NCBI GenBank assembly: GCA_947253135.1
Contig: CAMXYS010000076.1
Coordinates: forward strand, 1-7,984
Source of the DNA: an uncultured Clostridia bacterium
GTDB taxonomy: Bacteria > Bacillota > Clostridia > Saccharofermentanales > Fastidiosipilaceae
Direction: 5' to 3'
Length of the DNA: 7,984 nucleotides
Every line of letters starts with the position of its first letter. Position 1 is the stretch's first letter. Both the position numbers and the translations under genes were made by a program. This document shows positions 1-6,231 of this stretch, piece after piece. Under the pieces are notes generated by a model. The model was not told where the DNA came from. It made no database searches and worked only from the letters and a program-made list of their open reading frames with translations.

Positions 1-45
1 TTATCCAGGACGTCTCGTGGGCTCGGAGATGTGTATAAGAGACAG
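1..45. other. Sequencing adapter left on the contig end (Nextera read 2)
   Basis: Positions 12-45 are, base for base, the 34-nt Illumina Nextera read-2 adapter as I know it. Its last 19 bases (27-45, AGATGTGTATAAGAGACAG) are the Tn5 mosaic end used in tagmentation libraries. The 11 bases before it (1-11) would fit a 10-base i7 index preceded by the last T of the P7 primer, but I cannot confirm that index. The reading frame of the ABC ATPase that follows is intact from base 46 on and is broken by an in-frame TAA (36-38) inside the adapter. This stretch is therefore a library artefact and should be trimmed; it is not a mobile element of the organism. Confidence 0.97.
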
Positions 46-860
46 AGTCAACCCTGATCAATTGTATTTTGGCTCTTTTAAAATTTGACCAGGGTGAGGT
101 GGAAATTTTCGGGAAAAAGATGAAGCCCACTGCTTATGATATCAAGCGCCATATCGGCCTGGTACCTCAAAATCCGGCTGTCTATGAGGAATTATCGGTG
201 CAAGAAAACATCGATTATTATTGTGGTCTTTATATTGAAGACCGAGCAAAACGAAAAAAAATGGTAGATGAAACCATTGATTTTTTACAGCTCGGCGATT
301 TTCGAAAATTTCGTCCCAAGCAACTTTCAGGTGGCCTATTAAGGCGGCTTAATCTTGGCTGTGGTATTGCCCACCGGCCCCGGCTGATTTTTTTGGATGA
401 GCCGACTGTTGCAGTTGACCCGCAGTCGCGTAACCGTATTCTGGAAGGTATTAAGCAGCTTAGGGATGAGGGGGCTACGATTGTCTATACCAGCCATTAT
501 ATGGAAGAAGTTGAATTTCTCTGTGACCGACTGGCGATTTTAGACCATGGGGAAATTTTGGTTTCCGGCATCAATGAAGAGATCATCGATATGTCCTCCA
601 TCCACGAATCTGTCGATATTGTGGCCTATGGAATCCCGGATAACTTTATACGGCGGTTACAAGAATCTGAAAAAGTCATCGATGTCAATTATGTAGAAGG
701 TCGGCTCTCAGTCAAGATCGGCAAGGGCGGTGGGCTTTTGGATATTCTCCACCAATTACAGGATATTGATATAGAACCTGTCAGCGTCAGCAGCAAAAAA
801 CCGACTCTAAATGACGTCTTTTTGGAAATCACCGGAAAGGAGCTGAGAGACCATGCTTAG
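46..860 (+). CDS. ABC-2 exporter ATP-binding protein, 5'-truncated by the contig end
   Basis: ATPase subunit of a CcmA/DrrA-type (COG1131-like) ABC exporter, which hydrolyses ATP in the cytoplasm to drive the two permeases encoded next. The frame is open before the TTG at 69 that an ORF finder would take as start: bases 46-47 are the last two of a lysine codon, followed by STLIN, the end of a Walker A motif (GxxGxGKST). The gene is thus cut at the catalytic Walker A lysine, and about 40 N-terminal residues are missing. Visible motifs are the Q-loop glutamine in GLVPQNP (near 168), the ABC signature LSGGL (324-338, usually LSGGQ), Walker B LIFLDEP (384-404), D-loop VAVD, and the switch histidine in YTSH (near 495). 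The C-terminal PTLNDVFLEITG is typical of the family. The stop overlaps the next start by 8 nt, so the genes are translationally coupled. Substrate cannot be told; drug, peptide or lipid export are all possible. Confidence 0.93.
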
Positions 861-2286
861 TCATTTACTCCGTTATGAAGGACGCATCTATATCCGCAGC
901 AAGGATGTGCTGATGTGGGGGGTCCTCTTTCCTTTTGCTTTTCTGACCATTTTTGGACTGGCCTTGCGCGGGTTGATCAGCGGCCAGGGTATGCAAATTG
1001 ATCCCATTAAAACAGCTTATGTGAGGATGGATGACAAAGCCGGTCGACTGGCCTTCGCCGATATGATGGGAGGCGGTCCGGCGGGCGTCGAGGGGTCAAT
1101 CGGACTTAAAGGGGAAACTGTTCCCCCGTCTGCCTTGCCGGCTGAAGGACTGTCCGACCTTCCCACCTGGTCAGCCGAGATTAAAACGGCCACTGCACCG
1201 GAAGCTCTTGAGCAACTTTTGACGAGGGGCGGCGAGATCACTTTAGAAGACTTTTTACTGAGTGTCGGTGCAACCCGTGGTGAGTGGCAGGGAGACCGGC
1301 TGGTTTCAGAGAAGATTGAAGCCGGTGAGGAAACGGAGCAAGACAAAGAAAACTTTTTGACGTTGGTTCAGGCCAAAGATGCTGCGGAAGGAGAGCAATG
1401 GTTGAAGGAAAAAAAGGTCAATGCCCTCATCTACATCGATGATCCCATTTACTTTAAAACACGCGGTGATTCATCCTTTGACGCCATGATCGTCCGCCAG
1501 ATGATCGAAGGTTTTACCCATTTTTCAGATATCTGTAAAAGCATTGCAGAGGGTTATATAAGGGGCGATTTCCCCATGCCGGACGCCGCGACTTTTACCA
1601 AGTCTGCTACAGATGACCTAAAAGCTAATCTGTTTCAGGGGATCAACAAAAGCAATCGAAACCGGTCCATCGACGGCAACATGAGCTTCTTTTTTGCTGT
1701 GCTGGCCTATGTCATCTTTTTCCCGATCAGTGCCGGTGTGGAAGCTGTTGCCCATGTGGAAGCGGACCAAACCGGCGGCGGCCTTTTGGGTGCTGTATCA
1801 CCTGTTTCTAAAGGTAAACGTTTTTTTGCCTCCTTCCTGCCGAAAATCCTATTTCAAATTGTGTTGGGCCTATTGTTCTACGGCTACACCCAAATTCTTG
1901 GCATTGATTATGGCGGACGACATGGTTACATCATCTTGATGATCATCATTGGGACCTTGGCGGCTGTGTTGACGGGCACTGCGCTCGGTTCCATCCTCCC
2001 GGTTAGCGCCGGTGTTAAAACAGGACTCGGTGTCGCCCTGCCTCTAGCCTTTGGTTTTTGTGCCGGCATGATGAGCAAGGAAGTACAGACGTTGCTGATT
2101 GAAAAGGCGCCTGCACTCCTGGCCATTAATCCCATAGCGATGATGTCCAATTCACTTTATGCCCTAAACGGCGATGGCGACCTAAGTCGATATTTTTACC
2201 AGATAGCCGGCCTTGGTATTTATACGGCTGTCTGTGCCGTACTGACGATTGTTGGCATGAGGAGGTTGCGGTATGAAAGCCTTTAA
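853..2286 (+). CDS. ABC-2 type transporter permease (first)
   Basis: Integral membrane subunit, 477 residues, of the exporter whose ATPase precedes it. The ATG at 853 has AAAGGAG 10 nt upstream and lies inside the 3' end of the ATPase gene. Predicted topology is ABC-2: a short basic cytoplasmic start, one membrane helix at about 22-42, then an acidic extracytoplasmic domain of roughly 230 residues (about 45-275), and five more hydrophobic segments near 276-298, 328-348, 357-380, 388-408 and 448-468. The region 300-325 (AHVEADQTGG...VSKGKRFFASFLPK) resembles the cytoplasmic loop of ABC2_membrane_3-like permeases, where a charged segment contacts the ATPase. The large extracellular domain, with glycine/proline-rich and acidic parts, is longer than in minimal ABC-2 permeases. 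The gene ends 14 nt inside the next one. Family assignment is firm; substrate is unknown. Confidence 0.88.
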   Translation: MLSHLLRYEGRIYIRSKDVLMWGVLFPFAFLTIFGLALRGLISGQGMQIDPIKTAYVRMDDKAGRLAFADMMGGGPAGVEGSIGLKGETVPPSALPAEGLSDLPTWSAEIKTATAPEALEQLLTRGGEITLEDFLLSVGATRGEWQGDRLVSEKIEAGEETEQDKENFLTLVQAKDAAEGEQWLKEKKVNALIYIDDPIYFKTRGDSSFDAMIVRQMIEGFTHFSDICKSIAEGYIRGDFPMPDAATFTKSATDDLKANLFQGINKSNRNRSIDGNMSFFFAVLAYVIFFPISAGVEAVAHVEADQTGGGLLGAVSPVSKGKRFFASFLPKILFQIVLGLLFYGYTQILGIDYGGRHGYIILMIIIGTLAAVLTGTALGSILPVSAGVKTGLGVALPLAFGFCAGMMSKEVQTLLIEKAPALLAINPIAMMSNSLYALNGDGDLSRYFYQIAGLGIYTAVCAVLTIVGMRRLRYESL

Positions 2287-3451
2287 GTTGTTTTTTAAAA
2301 TTATGTGGGCACAGAAAAAAAGCATCCTGATTTACATGAGTATCTTTATCCTGCTCCTCGTGATCTTTGCGCAAGTGGCTATCCAGGGAAAAGAGGGGGC
2401 ACAAGAGATGCGGTATGCACAGCCGCGAGTCGCTGTGGTGGATGAAGATGATACGGCTCTTTCCCGGGCTCTGACCCAATATTTGACAGACCATAATGTC
2501 AAGGTGGATGTGAAAGCTGATGCAGAGTCCATCAAGGATGCACTTTATGCCGACCGCCTGGACTATGCCCTTGTCATTCCGGCCGGTACAGAGGCTTCGA
2601 TGGGGAAGACTAAGGGCAAGGTCAACGTCACGACCTATGTGGGTTTGACGGAGATGTTGGTCAGAAGCGTGGACACTCAAATCGAGACCTTCTTAGGTGT
2701 TTGGGATGCCTTCCGTCTTGCTTCGGGCGGCAGCGTTCCGGCAGAAAAAGCAGAGGCCGTTGGCCAAGAAGTGAATCGAATCCTTTCTACACATGTAGAA
2801 GGAAAGGTGCAGATTGGCGACAGTGGCAGCCTCTTGTATGGTTTCCGCGTGCTTCTCGGTTTTATCAACTATATTATGATTTCACTGGGCTTTACGGTGG
2901 TTGGCACCGCCTTGACCGTGGTAGAGGCTCGCCGGGTTAAACAAAGAGACCTGATCAGCTGTTACCCGGAAGGACAGCGAACTCGCCACCTATTTATGGC
3001 CTTCTTCCTGGGCATGCTCATTTTGTGGTCGATCAGCTTAGCAGCCGGTATCACGGCTATTGGTTGGAGTATTTTGGAGCTGGGGGCCGCTTGGCAAATG
3101 GTGGGATCTGAATTGATACACCTGGTCGCTATGAGCGCCGTCGTGCTCTTGATCTCTCAACTGATTCCAACGCAAAAGGCCATGAGCTTTTTCGGAACTG
3201 TCCTTGGTCTGTTGGTTGGTTTTTCCTGCGGTATTTTTGTCGATAAAAAATTTCTATGGGATCCGGTCGTCAAAGGATCGGTCATCTTTCCGACTCATTG
3301 GGCGATGGAGAATCATCTGGCTATTTCGACTGGAACGGCAACAACGGGCGAGCTGTTGGGCAATTGTGGGCTCTTGCTCTTAATGGCGGCAGTCTTCTTC
3401 TGCCTCACAGTCATGGTGCGCCGATCAAGGGGGCGAGCTGTAATGGCATAA
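2273..3451 (+). CDS. ABC-2 type transporter permease (second)
   Basis: Second, non-identical membrane subunit, 392 residues, presumably forming a heterodimer with the first permease. The ATG at 2273 has GAGGAGG (2259-2265) 7 nt upstream, both within the end of the previous gene, so expression is coupled. One membrane helix lies at about 17-37, followed by an extracytoplasmic domain at 40-190 that begins with the segment PRVAVVDEDDTALSRAL, a pattern common to YhgE/ABC2_membrane_3-like exporters. Five helices follow, near 193-217, 239-261, 280-299, 302-323 and 364-382. The tail is basic (RRSRGR), as expected for a cytoplasmic end under the positive-inside rule. An ATPase with two half-size permeases of this fold is a common arrangement for antimicrobial-peptide or drug efflux in Bacillota, but nothing here fixes the substrate. 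Confidence 0.88.
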   Translation: MKAFKLFFKIMWAQKKSILIYMSIFILLLVIFAQVAIQGKEGAQEMRYAQPRVAVVDEDDTALSRALTQYLTDHNVKVDVKADAESIKDALYADRLDYALVIPAGTEASMGKTKGKVNVTTYVGLTEMLVRSVDTQIETFLGVWDAFRLASGGSVPAEKAEAVGQEVNRILSTHVEGKVQIGDSGSLLYGFRVLLGFINYIMISLGFTVVGTALTVVEARRVKQRDLISCYPEGQRTRHLFMAFFLGMLILWSISLAAGITAIGWSILELGAAWQMVGSELIHLVAMSAVVLLISQLIPTQKAMSFFGTVLGLLVGFSCGIFVDKKFLWDPVVKGSVIFPTHWAMENHLAISTGTATTGELLGNCGLLLLMAAVFFCLTVMVRRSRGRAVMA

Positions 3452-3636
3452 AGCAGGCGTGCTCAGTGGGTGGAGGAATTCTATCTGCTGGGCACGGTTT
3501 TGCTTACATAGCTCATTATAGTAAGGAACAATCCAGTGAGGTGACAGACTTGCTTGTGGGTTTGGGGAGCCCTAATCATCCGGACGACAAAACCGGGCAA
3601 GTGAAATTGTAGGCAAGGAAACAAGGATATTGGTAT
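3452..3636. other. Intergenic stretch after the exporter operon; no gene supported
   Basis: No coding region is convincing here. One + frame stays open to 3612, but it is the overhang of a frame shadowing the second permease, and there is no start codon behind the GGAGG at 3472-3476. A weak hairpin can form: ACTTGC (3548-3553) with GCAAGT (3597-3602), and GGTTT (3559-3563) with AAACC (3590-3594). It is not followed by a run of T, so it is a poor terminator, and the exporter transcript may continue toward the tRNA. Confidence 0.5.
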
Positions 3637-3665
3637 TTGAAATCATGAAATTATCATGATATAAT
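3637..3665 (+). promoter_or_regulatory. Sigma-70/SigA promoter upstream of tRNA-Trp, with palindromic spacer
   Basis: The -35 box TTGAAA (3637-3642) and the -10 box TATAAT (3660-3665) are separated by exactly 17 bp, the optimal spacing, so transcription should start near 3672, about 100 nt before the tRNA. The spacer itself is TCATGA-AATTA-TCATGA, in which each hexamer is its own reverse complement and the two copies are 11 bp apart. It could be an operator or chance. No better promoter is visible closer to the tRNA. Confidence 0.75.
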
Positions 3666-3670
3666 CGTCT

Positions 3671-3757
3671 CTGCTTGGTAAACACCTTGGCGAATTACAT
3701 AAGTTTTATTTTCGCTAAGTGGTCTGTTTATACATTTGAAAGACAGGTGTTTTGCAG
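3671..3757 (+). other. Structured 5' leader between promoter and tRNA-Trp
   Basis: The transcribed leader can fold into one long arm. CTGC (3671-3674) pairs with GCAG (3754-3757), AAACACCT (3680-3687) pairs perfectly with AGGTGTTT (3745-3752), and TGGCGAA (3688-3694) pairs with TTCGCTA (3711-3717) with one G-U. This leaves a 27-nt side segment at 3718-3744. The arm stops 14 nt before the tRNA. It may be a tRNA precursor leader that RNase P or another nuclease removes, or a small regulatory RNA. The pairing is read by eye without energy calculation. Confidence 0.4.
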
Positions 3758-3771
3758 GCAAAAATTTATAA

Positions 3772-3843
3772 AGGGGAGTGGCTCAATGGTAGAGCAACGG
3801 TCTCCAAAACCGTGGGTTGAGGGTTCGAGTCCTTTCTCCCCTG
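3772..3843 (+). tRNA. tRNA-Trp, anticodon CCA
   Basis: A complete 72-nt cloverleaf. The acceptor stem is AGGGGAG (3772-3778) with CTCCCCT (3836-3842), perfect. The D arm is GCTC/GAGC with loop AATGGTA. The anticodon stem is ACGGT (3797-3801) with ACCGT (3809-3813) and the loop CTCCAAA carries CCA at 3804-3806. The variable loop has 5 nt. The T stem is GAGGG/CCTTT with two G-U pairs and loop TTCGAGT. The discriminator is G3843, as is usual for bacterial tRNA-Trp. The 3' CCA is not encoded (GAC follows), so it is added after transcription. An integrase gene lies directly downstream and is transcribed toward it, so the 3' half of this gene is the likely attachment site of the element to the right. 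Confidence 0.97.
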
Positions 3844-3844
3844 G

Positions 3845-3894
3845 ACAAGAAAAAGCCTTGAAACGCAGTAGTTTCAGGGCTTTTCGCTTGTTTT
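3845..3894 (+). terminator. Intrinsic terminator of the tRNA-Trp transcript
   Basis: AAAAGCCTTGAAAC (3851-3864) pairs with GTTTCAGGGCTTTT (3871-3884) through 14 bp with one G-U, loop GCAGTA. An outer extension ACAAG (3845-3849) with CTTGT (3887-3891) lengthens the stem. T-rich sequence (TTTTCGCTTGTTTT) forms the 3' side. It begins two bases after the tRNA. If the recombination core lies inside the tRNA 3' half, this terminator belongs to the integrated element, which would then supply a replacement 3' end plus terminator. Confidence 0.85.
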
Positions 3895-3970
3895 AGACAG
3901 ACTGAAGAACTTCATGCTTATAAGTTAAAAGGCCACAAAAAACCGTCGAAAACTACCGCTTTTCAGTTCG

Positions 3971-4003
3971 TAAGGAGCGCATAAGGAGCGCAGAAGGAGC
4001 GGG
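3971..4003. repeat. Tandem 11-bp repeats, candidate integrase arm-type sites
   Basis: TAAGGAGCGCA occurs twice in tandem (3971-3981, 3982-3992), followed by a third, diverged unit GAAGGAGCGGG (3993-4003). A fourth copy, TAAGGAGCGGA, is at 4046-4056 inside the last codons of int. The first and fourth share a 13-bp match TTCGTAAGGAGCG (3967-3979, 4042-4054). Short direct repeats one helical turn apart, between the tRNA core and int, are what arm-type binding sites of tyrosine integrases look like; that role is inferred from position only. Confidence 0.55.
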
Positions 4004-4011
4004 GAAGACCT

Positions 4012-5106
4012 CTAATGATTGGCTTTCAGCTGTTCTTTGTTTTCGTAAGGAGCGGACTGGATAATTTTGCTTAAATCGTCGTCATTTACATGGACATAGG
4101 TCGACAAAAGCACCTCGATGCTATGGCCGGTAATAGCCGATATAGCTTTTAAATTTCCCCCGTTTGACACGGCGTTAGAACAAAAGGTATGGCGGAGGTC
4201 ATAGGGCGAATGTTCGCCGTTGGTTAGATCTTTGATACATTGGGCTAGTTTCCTGTGCTGTAGGGGCGTACCGGTGGACGATTCAAACAGCCATCCTTGT
4301 TTGGATAGCTTCATACGCTGTTCGACCATCTGGAGGCAGTCAAGGGCTATCGGAATGCGCCGGGCTTGGTGGGTCTTGGTGTCCTTTAAGTTTTGTTGCT
4401 GATCGAGTGCGCTATCAATCGTGAGCCAGTCGGCTTTTATCCTGTCTATACGGATTGCACGAGCTTCGCCCGGTCGGCAGCCGTGTCGGGCCAGGAAGAG
4501 GATTAAATCCTTGTAAGCTTGCACGGAGGGGCTTTTATCCGGTGTTTTGCACCAGTCTATTATTTTGGCCATTGCGGCCGGGCTGATAAGCTTGCCGCCG
4601 TTGGTGGTGACCTGGGCCGGCAAGGTCAAGTCATCTGCCGGGTTGCGGCGGAGGATATTCAGCGCAACAGCCTTTTTGAGGGCGGCACGGACAAGGCCTA
4701 TGCTCATACGGACAGACCGGGAGGAATAGACGGCTTGCAGGTCATTAACGGCTTGCTGTAAGCCTGTAGGCGTGAGCTGTTGCAGGGGAGCGGTTAACAG
4801 GGTGGGGGCGTGCTTTTTTAACCGTTTGAGACAGTCGATATGGTGGCGTTTGGTGGCCGGAGCGGCCGCCTGTTTATAGGTTTTTAAATAATCAAGGAGC
4901 CATTCAATCAGCGTAACCTCGGACGGCTCAATAAATTCACCTCTTTGTGTATCTGCCTTAATGTCTGTTAGCCATTCCTCGGCCTCTCTCTTGGTTGGGA
5001 AGGTCCTTGTTAGGCGTTTACCCTCGGACGTGGTAAAGCGGGCCTGCCATGAGCCTGTGGGGCGCTTAGAGATAGTGCCGTTGCCTTGTGTGCGTCTTTT
5101 AGCCAT
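4012..5106 (-). CDS. int: Tyrosine recombinase, phage-type integrase
   Basis: Site-specific recombinase, 364 residues, that inserts and excises the element at the tRNA-Trp gene. I start it at 5106 (MAKRRTQGNG), because AGGAGG lies 5 nt upstream; a longer TTG-started frame to 5163 has no ribosome binding site and contains this one. Residues 1-60 (GTISKRPTGSWQARFTT, TFPTKREAEEWL) match the N-terminal AP2-like arm-binding domain. Residues 60-160 form the helical SAM-like core-binding domain, and 170-350 the catalytic domain. Active-site residues are all visible: R211 (GCRPGEAR), K244 (DTKTHQARR), R305 and H306-T in YDLRHT, H328 (TGHS) and the nucleophile Y337 (STYVHV). The usual first histidine of HxxR is Y302, a common phage variant. 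Length is normal for the family. Base composition is GC-rich (39 of 60 in 4441-4500), unlike the cassette to its right. Confidence 0.95.
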   Translation of the reverse strand: MAKRRTQGNGTISKRPTGSWQARFTTSEGKRLTRTFPTKREAEEWLTDIKADTQRGEFIEPSEVTLIEWLLDYLKTYKQAAAPATKRHHIDCLKRLKKHAPTLLTAPLQQLTPTGLQQAVNDLQAVYSSRSVRMSIGLVRAALKKAVALNILRRNPADDLTLPAQVTTNGGKLISPAAMAKIIDWCKTPDKSPSVQAYKDLILFLARHGCRPGEARAIRIDRIKADWLTIDSALDQQQNLKDTKTHQARRIPIALDCLQMVEQRMKLSKQGWLFESSTGTPLQHRKLAQCIKDLTNGEHSPYDLRHTFCSNAVSNGGNLKAISAITGHSIEVLLSTYVHVNDDDLSKIIQSAPYENKEQLKANH

Positions 5107-5132
5107 GATGTCCTCCTTTTTGGGTAAGCGTG

Positions 5133-5163
5133 ATAATAGCCATGTGGTGTATGGCTTAGTCAA
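5133..5163 (-). promoter_or_regulatory. Candidate int promoter
   Basis: On the minus strand, TTGACT (5163-5158) and TATTAT (5138-5133) are separated by 19 bp, longer than ideal. The start would fall near 5126, just ahead of the int ribosome binding site (AGGAGG, 5117-5112). The long spacer suggests a weak or activator-dependent promoter, and the phased repeats begin about 20 bp upstream of its -35 box. Confidence 0.35.
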
Positions 5164-5183
5164 AAAAATGAGAAAAAAGGGAC

Positions 5184-5245
5184 CTACTGCAAAGTTACTG
5201 CAAACTACTGCAAAGTTACTGCAAACCGACCTAAATTACTGTAAA
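5184..5245. repeat. Helically phased TACTGCAAA repeats upstream of int
   Basis: TACTGCAAA occurs at 5185, 5196, 5206 and 5217, and a variant TACTGTAAA at 5237. Intervals are 11, 10, 11 and 20 bp, so all copies face the same side of the helix. The first four make an exact 21-bp tandem duplication (5184-5204, 5205-5225). They sit just upstream of the candidate int promoter and, on the other side, abut the structured element at 5253. Binding sites for an excisionase, an int regulator or a nucleoid protein are possible; no binding protein can be named from the sequence. Confidence 0.75.
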
Positions 5246-5252
5246 ATACCAT

Positions 5253-5342
5253 AAAGGTAACTCGTGAAGGATAAACGCTGGGTCCCAAAATGGGGTAAGC
5301 GCTATAAGCGCTGAGTATTCCTATGTGCCTGGGGTTACCTTT
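5253..5342 (+). ncRNA. Candidate structured RNA between int and the DUF1828 gene
   Basis: An 11-bp stem joins AAAGGTAACTC (5253-5263) with GGGTTACCTTT (5332-5342), one G-U. The enclosed part holds a smaller hairpin, CGCT (5276-5279) with AGCG (5298-5301) around CCCA/TGGG, and two AGCGCT palindromes (5298-5303, 5307-5312). An intrinsic terminator follows 4 nt later in the + direction, giving the look of a small RNA with its own end. No good promoter is visible on the + strand. A 16-codon frame (GTG 5264 to TGA 5312-5314, MKDKRWVPKWGKRYKR) with AAAGG upstream lies inside and could instead be a tiny peptide. Both readings are tentative. Confidence 0.35.
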
Positions 5343-5346
5343 CATC

Positions 5347-5394
5347 AAAAGCTGCTCCCGGCGTTGTGGTGACTTTGGGGAGCGGCTTTTTGTT
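5347..5394 (+). terminator. Intrinsic terminator, probably bidirectional
   Basis: AAAAGCTGCTCCC (5347-5359) pairs with GGGAGCGGCTTTT (5378-5390) with one G-U and an 18-nt loop, followed by TGTTTT. The T run is stronger in the + direction, where the only visible upstream candidate is the structured element at 5253-5342. On the minus strand it would end the repressor/DUF transcript after 5419, with the weaker tail CTTTTGATG, and so keep it from reading into int. Confidence 0.75.
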
Positions 5395-5418
5395 TTAGTT
5401 ATTACTCTGCTGGCATAA

Positions 5419-6192
5419 TCAGGCTATCAGTTCAGAAAGGAATTGCTCTCTGTTATCCCAAGTAATAATGTTCGAGTTATACTCTTTAAGAGCATTGCCC
5501 ACTGTTTTTGAAACGTTTTCTTTTGAGAAGATGTATGTCCTAAACTTCTCTTTTCTAACTTCCTTTAACTCATTTAAGCCAAAAAGAAAACTTTGTACAG
5601 TTGATTGTGTGGGCTTGTTGAAAGTTTGAATTAAGCGTTCTGGTTGGGTTCTGGATCGTGGTATTACAAAATCTATGCTGTGTTCGAATCCGCTTCGGCC
5701 TTTCATAATTATATTAGCGGTATACCGTATTTCATGTTGGTCAAAGAAGTTACGAACGTCATCCTTAAAAACTTCTTTTATAGTGCCACGAGAGAGAATG
5801 TACATATCCGACATGGCAAGCATTGCTTGTACTAGACAATGCTTTTTCTGAGCGAAGTTGTCAGGAGATGCAAAAATATATAGATCGTTTTGATCTGATA
5901 AAAGAACGCCAAACGAGCTGATCATCTCTCGCATAATCCTATCACGATTTTTTGTTGACAAGGTCACACCAGACATCTCGAGGTCGGATAATATGTAACC
6001 GCCGTCGCTAAGTCTTAAGTCACCAGAGCCATTATCTTGGATATAAATTTGCAAGGCATCATTATGCGAATCCAAGAACGGTGTAGTTAGCTCAATTATA
6101 TTATTTGGATGCTGGTAGATGCCTGTATTATCCTTTATCCAGTTGGAATACTGCTCTACAAACTTATGTTGTTTTAATTTGGTTATAGCCAT
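5419..6192 (-). CDS. DUF1828/DUF1829-like protein of unknown function
   Basis: 257 residues; ATG at 6192 with AGGAGG 7 nt upstream. I recognise the pattern of DUF1828 in the N-terminal half: ITTPFLDSHND-like sequence (here ELTTPFLDSHNDALQIYI, about 34-51) followed by DLRLSDGGYILSDLEMSG (58-75). The C-terminal part (about 165-250: FEHSIDFVIPRSRTQPERLI, then a closing IITWDNREQFL) has the pattern of DUF1829. The family occurs in mobile elements and has no assigned activity that I know. There is no signal peptide or membrane helix, so it should be cytoplasmic. It is second in a pair with the gene at 6232-6699 (39-nt gap) and probably shares the repressor transcript. Composition is AT-rich (40 of 60 A/T in 5461-5520), unlike int or the repressor, which suggests a separately acquired cassette. 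A nuclease-like or toxin role is only speculation from genome position. Confidence 0.85.
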   Translation of the reverse strand: MAITKLKQHKFVEQYSNWIKDNTGIYQHPNNIIELTTPFLDSHNDALQIYIQDNGSGDLRLSDGGYILSDLEMSGVTLSTKNRDRIMREMISSFGVLLSDQNDLYIFASPDNFAQKKHCLVQAMLAMSDMYILSRGTIKEVFKDDVRNFFDQHEIRYTANIIMKGRSGFEHSIDFVIPRSRTQPERLIQTFNKPTQSTVQSFLFGLNELKEVRKEKFRTYIFSKENVSKTVGNALKEYNSNIITWDNREQFLSELIA

Positions 6193-6231
6193 TCTAGATC
6201 CTCCTTTCTATTAGCATCCGACTCCAGGAGC

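Noticed and set aside
27..45. Tn5 mosaic end as evidence of a transposon.
   Set aside because: It is part of the complete library adapter at a contig end, and no transposase or second end is present.
3256..3612. A 118-codon + strand frame that runs past the end of the second permease.
   Set aside because: Most of it overlaps the permease in another frame; beyond 3451 there is no usable start codon after the GGAGG at 3472-3476, and the sequence resembles no family I know.
3675..3896. A + strand frame across the tRNA and its terminator.
   Set aside because: It translates a clear tRNA cloverleaf and a terminator hairpin, so it is a shadow.
3960..4060. The short repeats as a CRISPR array.
   Set aside because: Units are 11 bp and tandem, without spacers; neither these nor the repeats at 5184-5245 have CRISPR geometry.
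4519..4761. + strand frames inside the integrase gene.
   Set aside because: They lie fully within a gene with all catalytic residues, lack ribosome binding sites and show no protein pattern.
5107..5163. N-terminal extension of the integrase from a TTG at 5163.
   Set aside because: No ribosome binding site precedes it, it would include the strong AGGAGG of the ATG at 5106, and the domain match starts at MAKRR.
5683..5691. TTCGAATCC, resembling a tRNA T-loop and a possible attR or tRNA remnant.
   Set aside because: It lies in the coding sequence of the DUF1828-like gene and no cloverleaf surrounds it.
5955..5961. TTGACAA inside the DUF1828-like gene as another repressor operator.
   Set aside because: The partner half-site at the 7-bp spacing is absent on either side.
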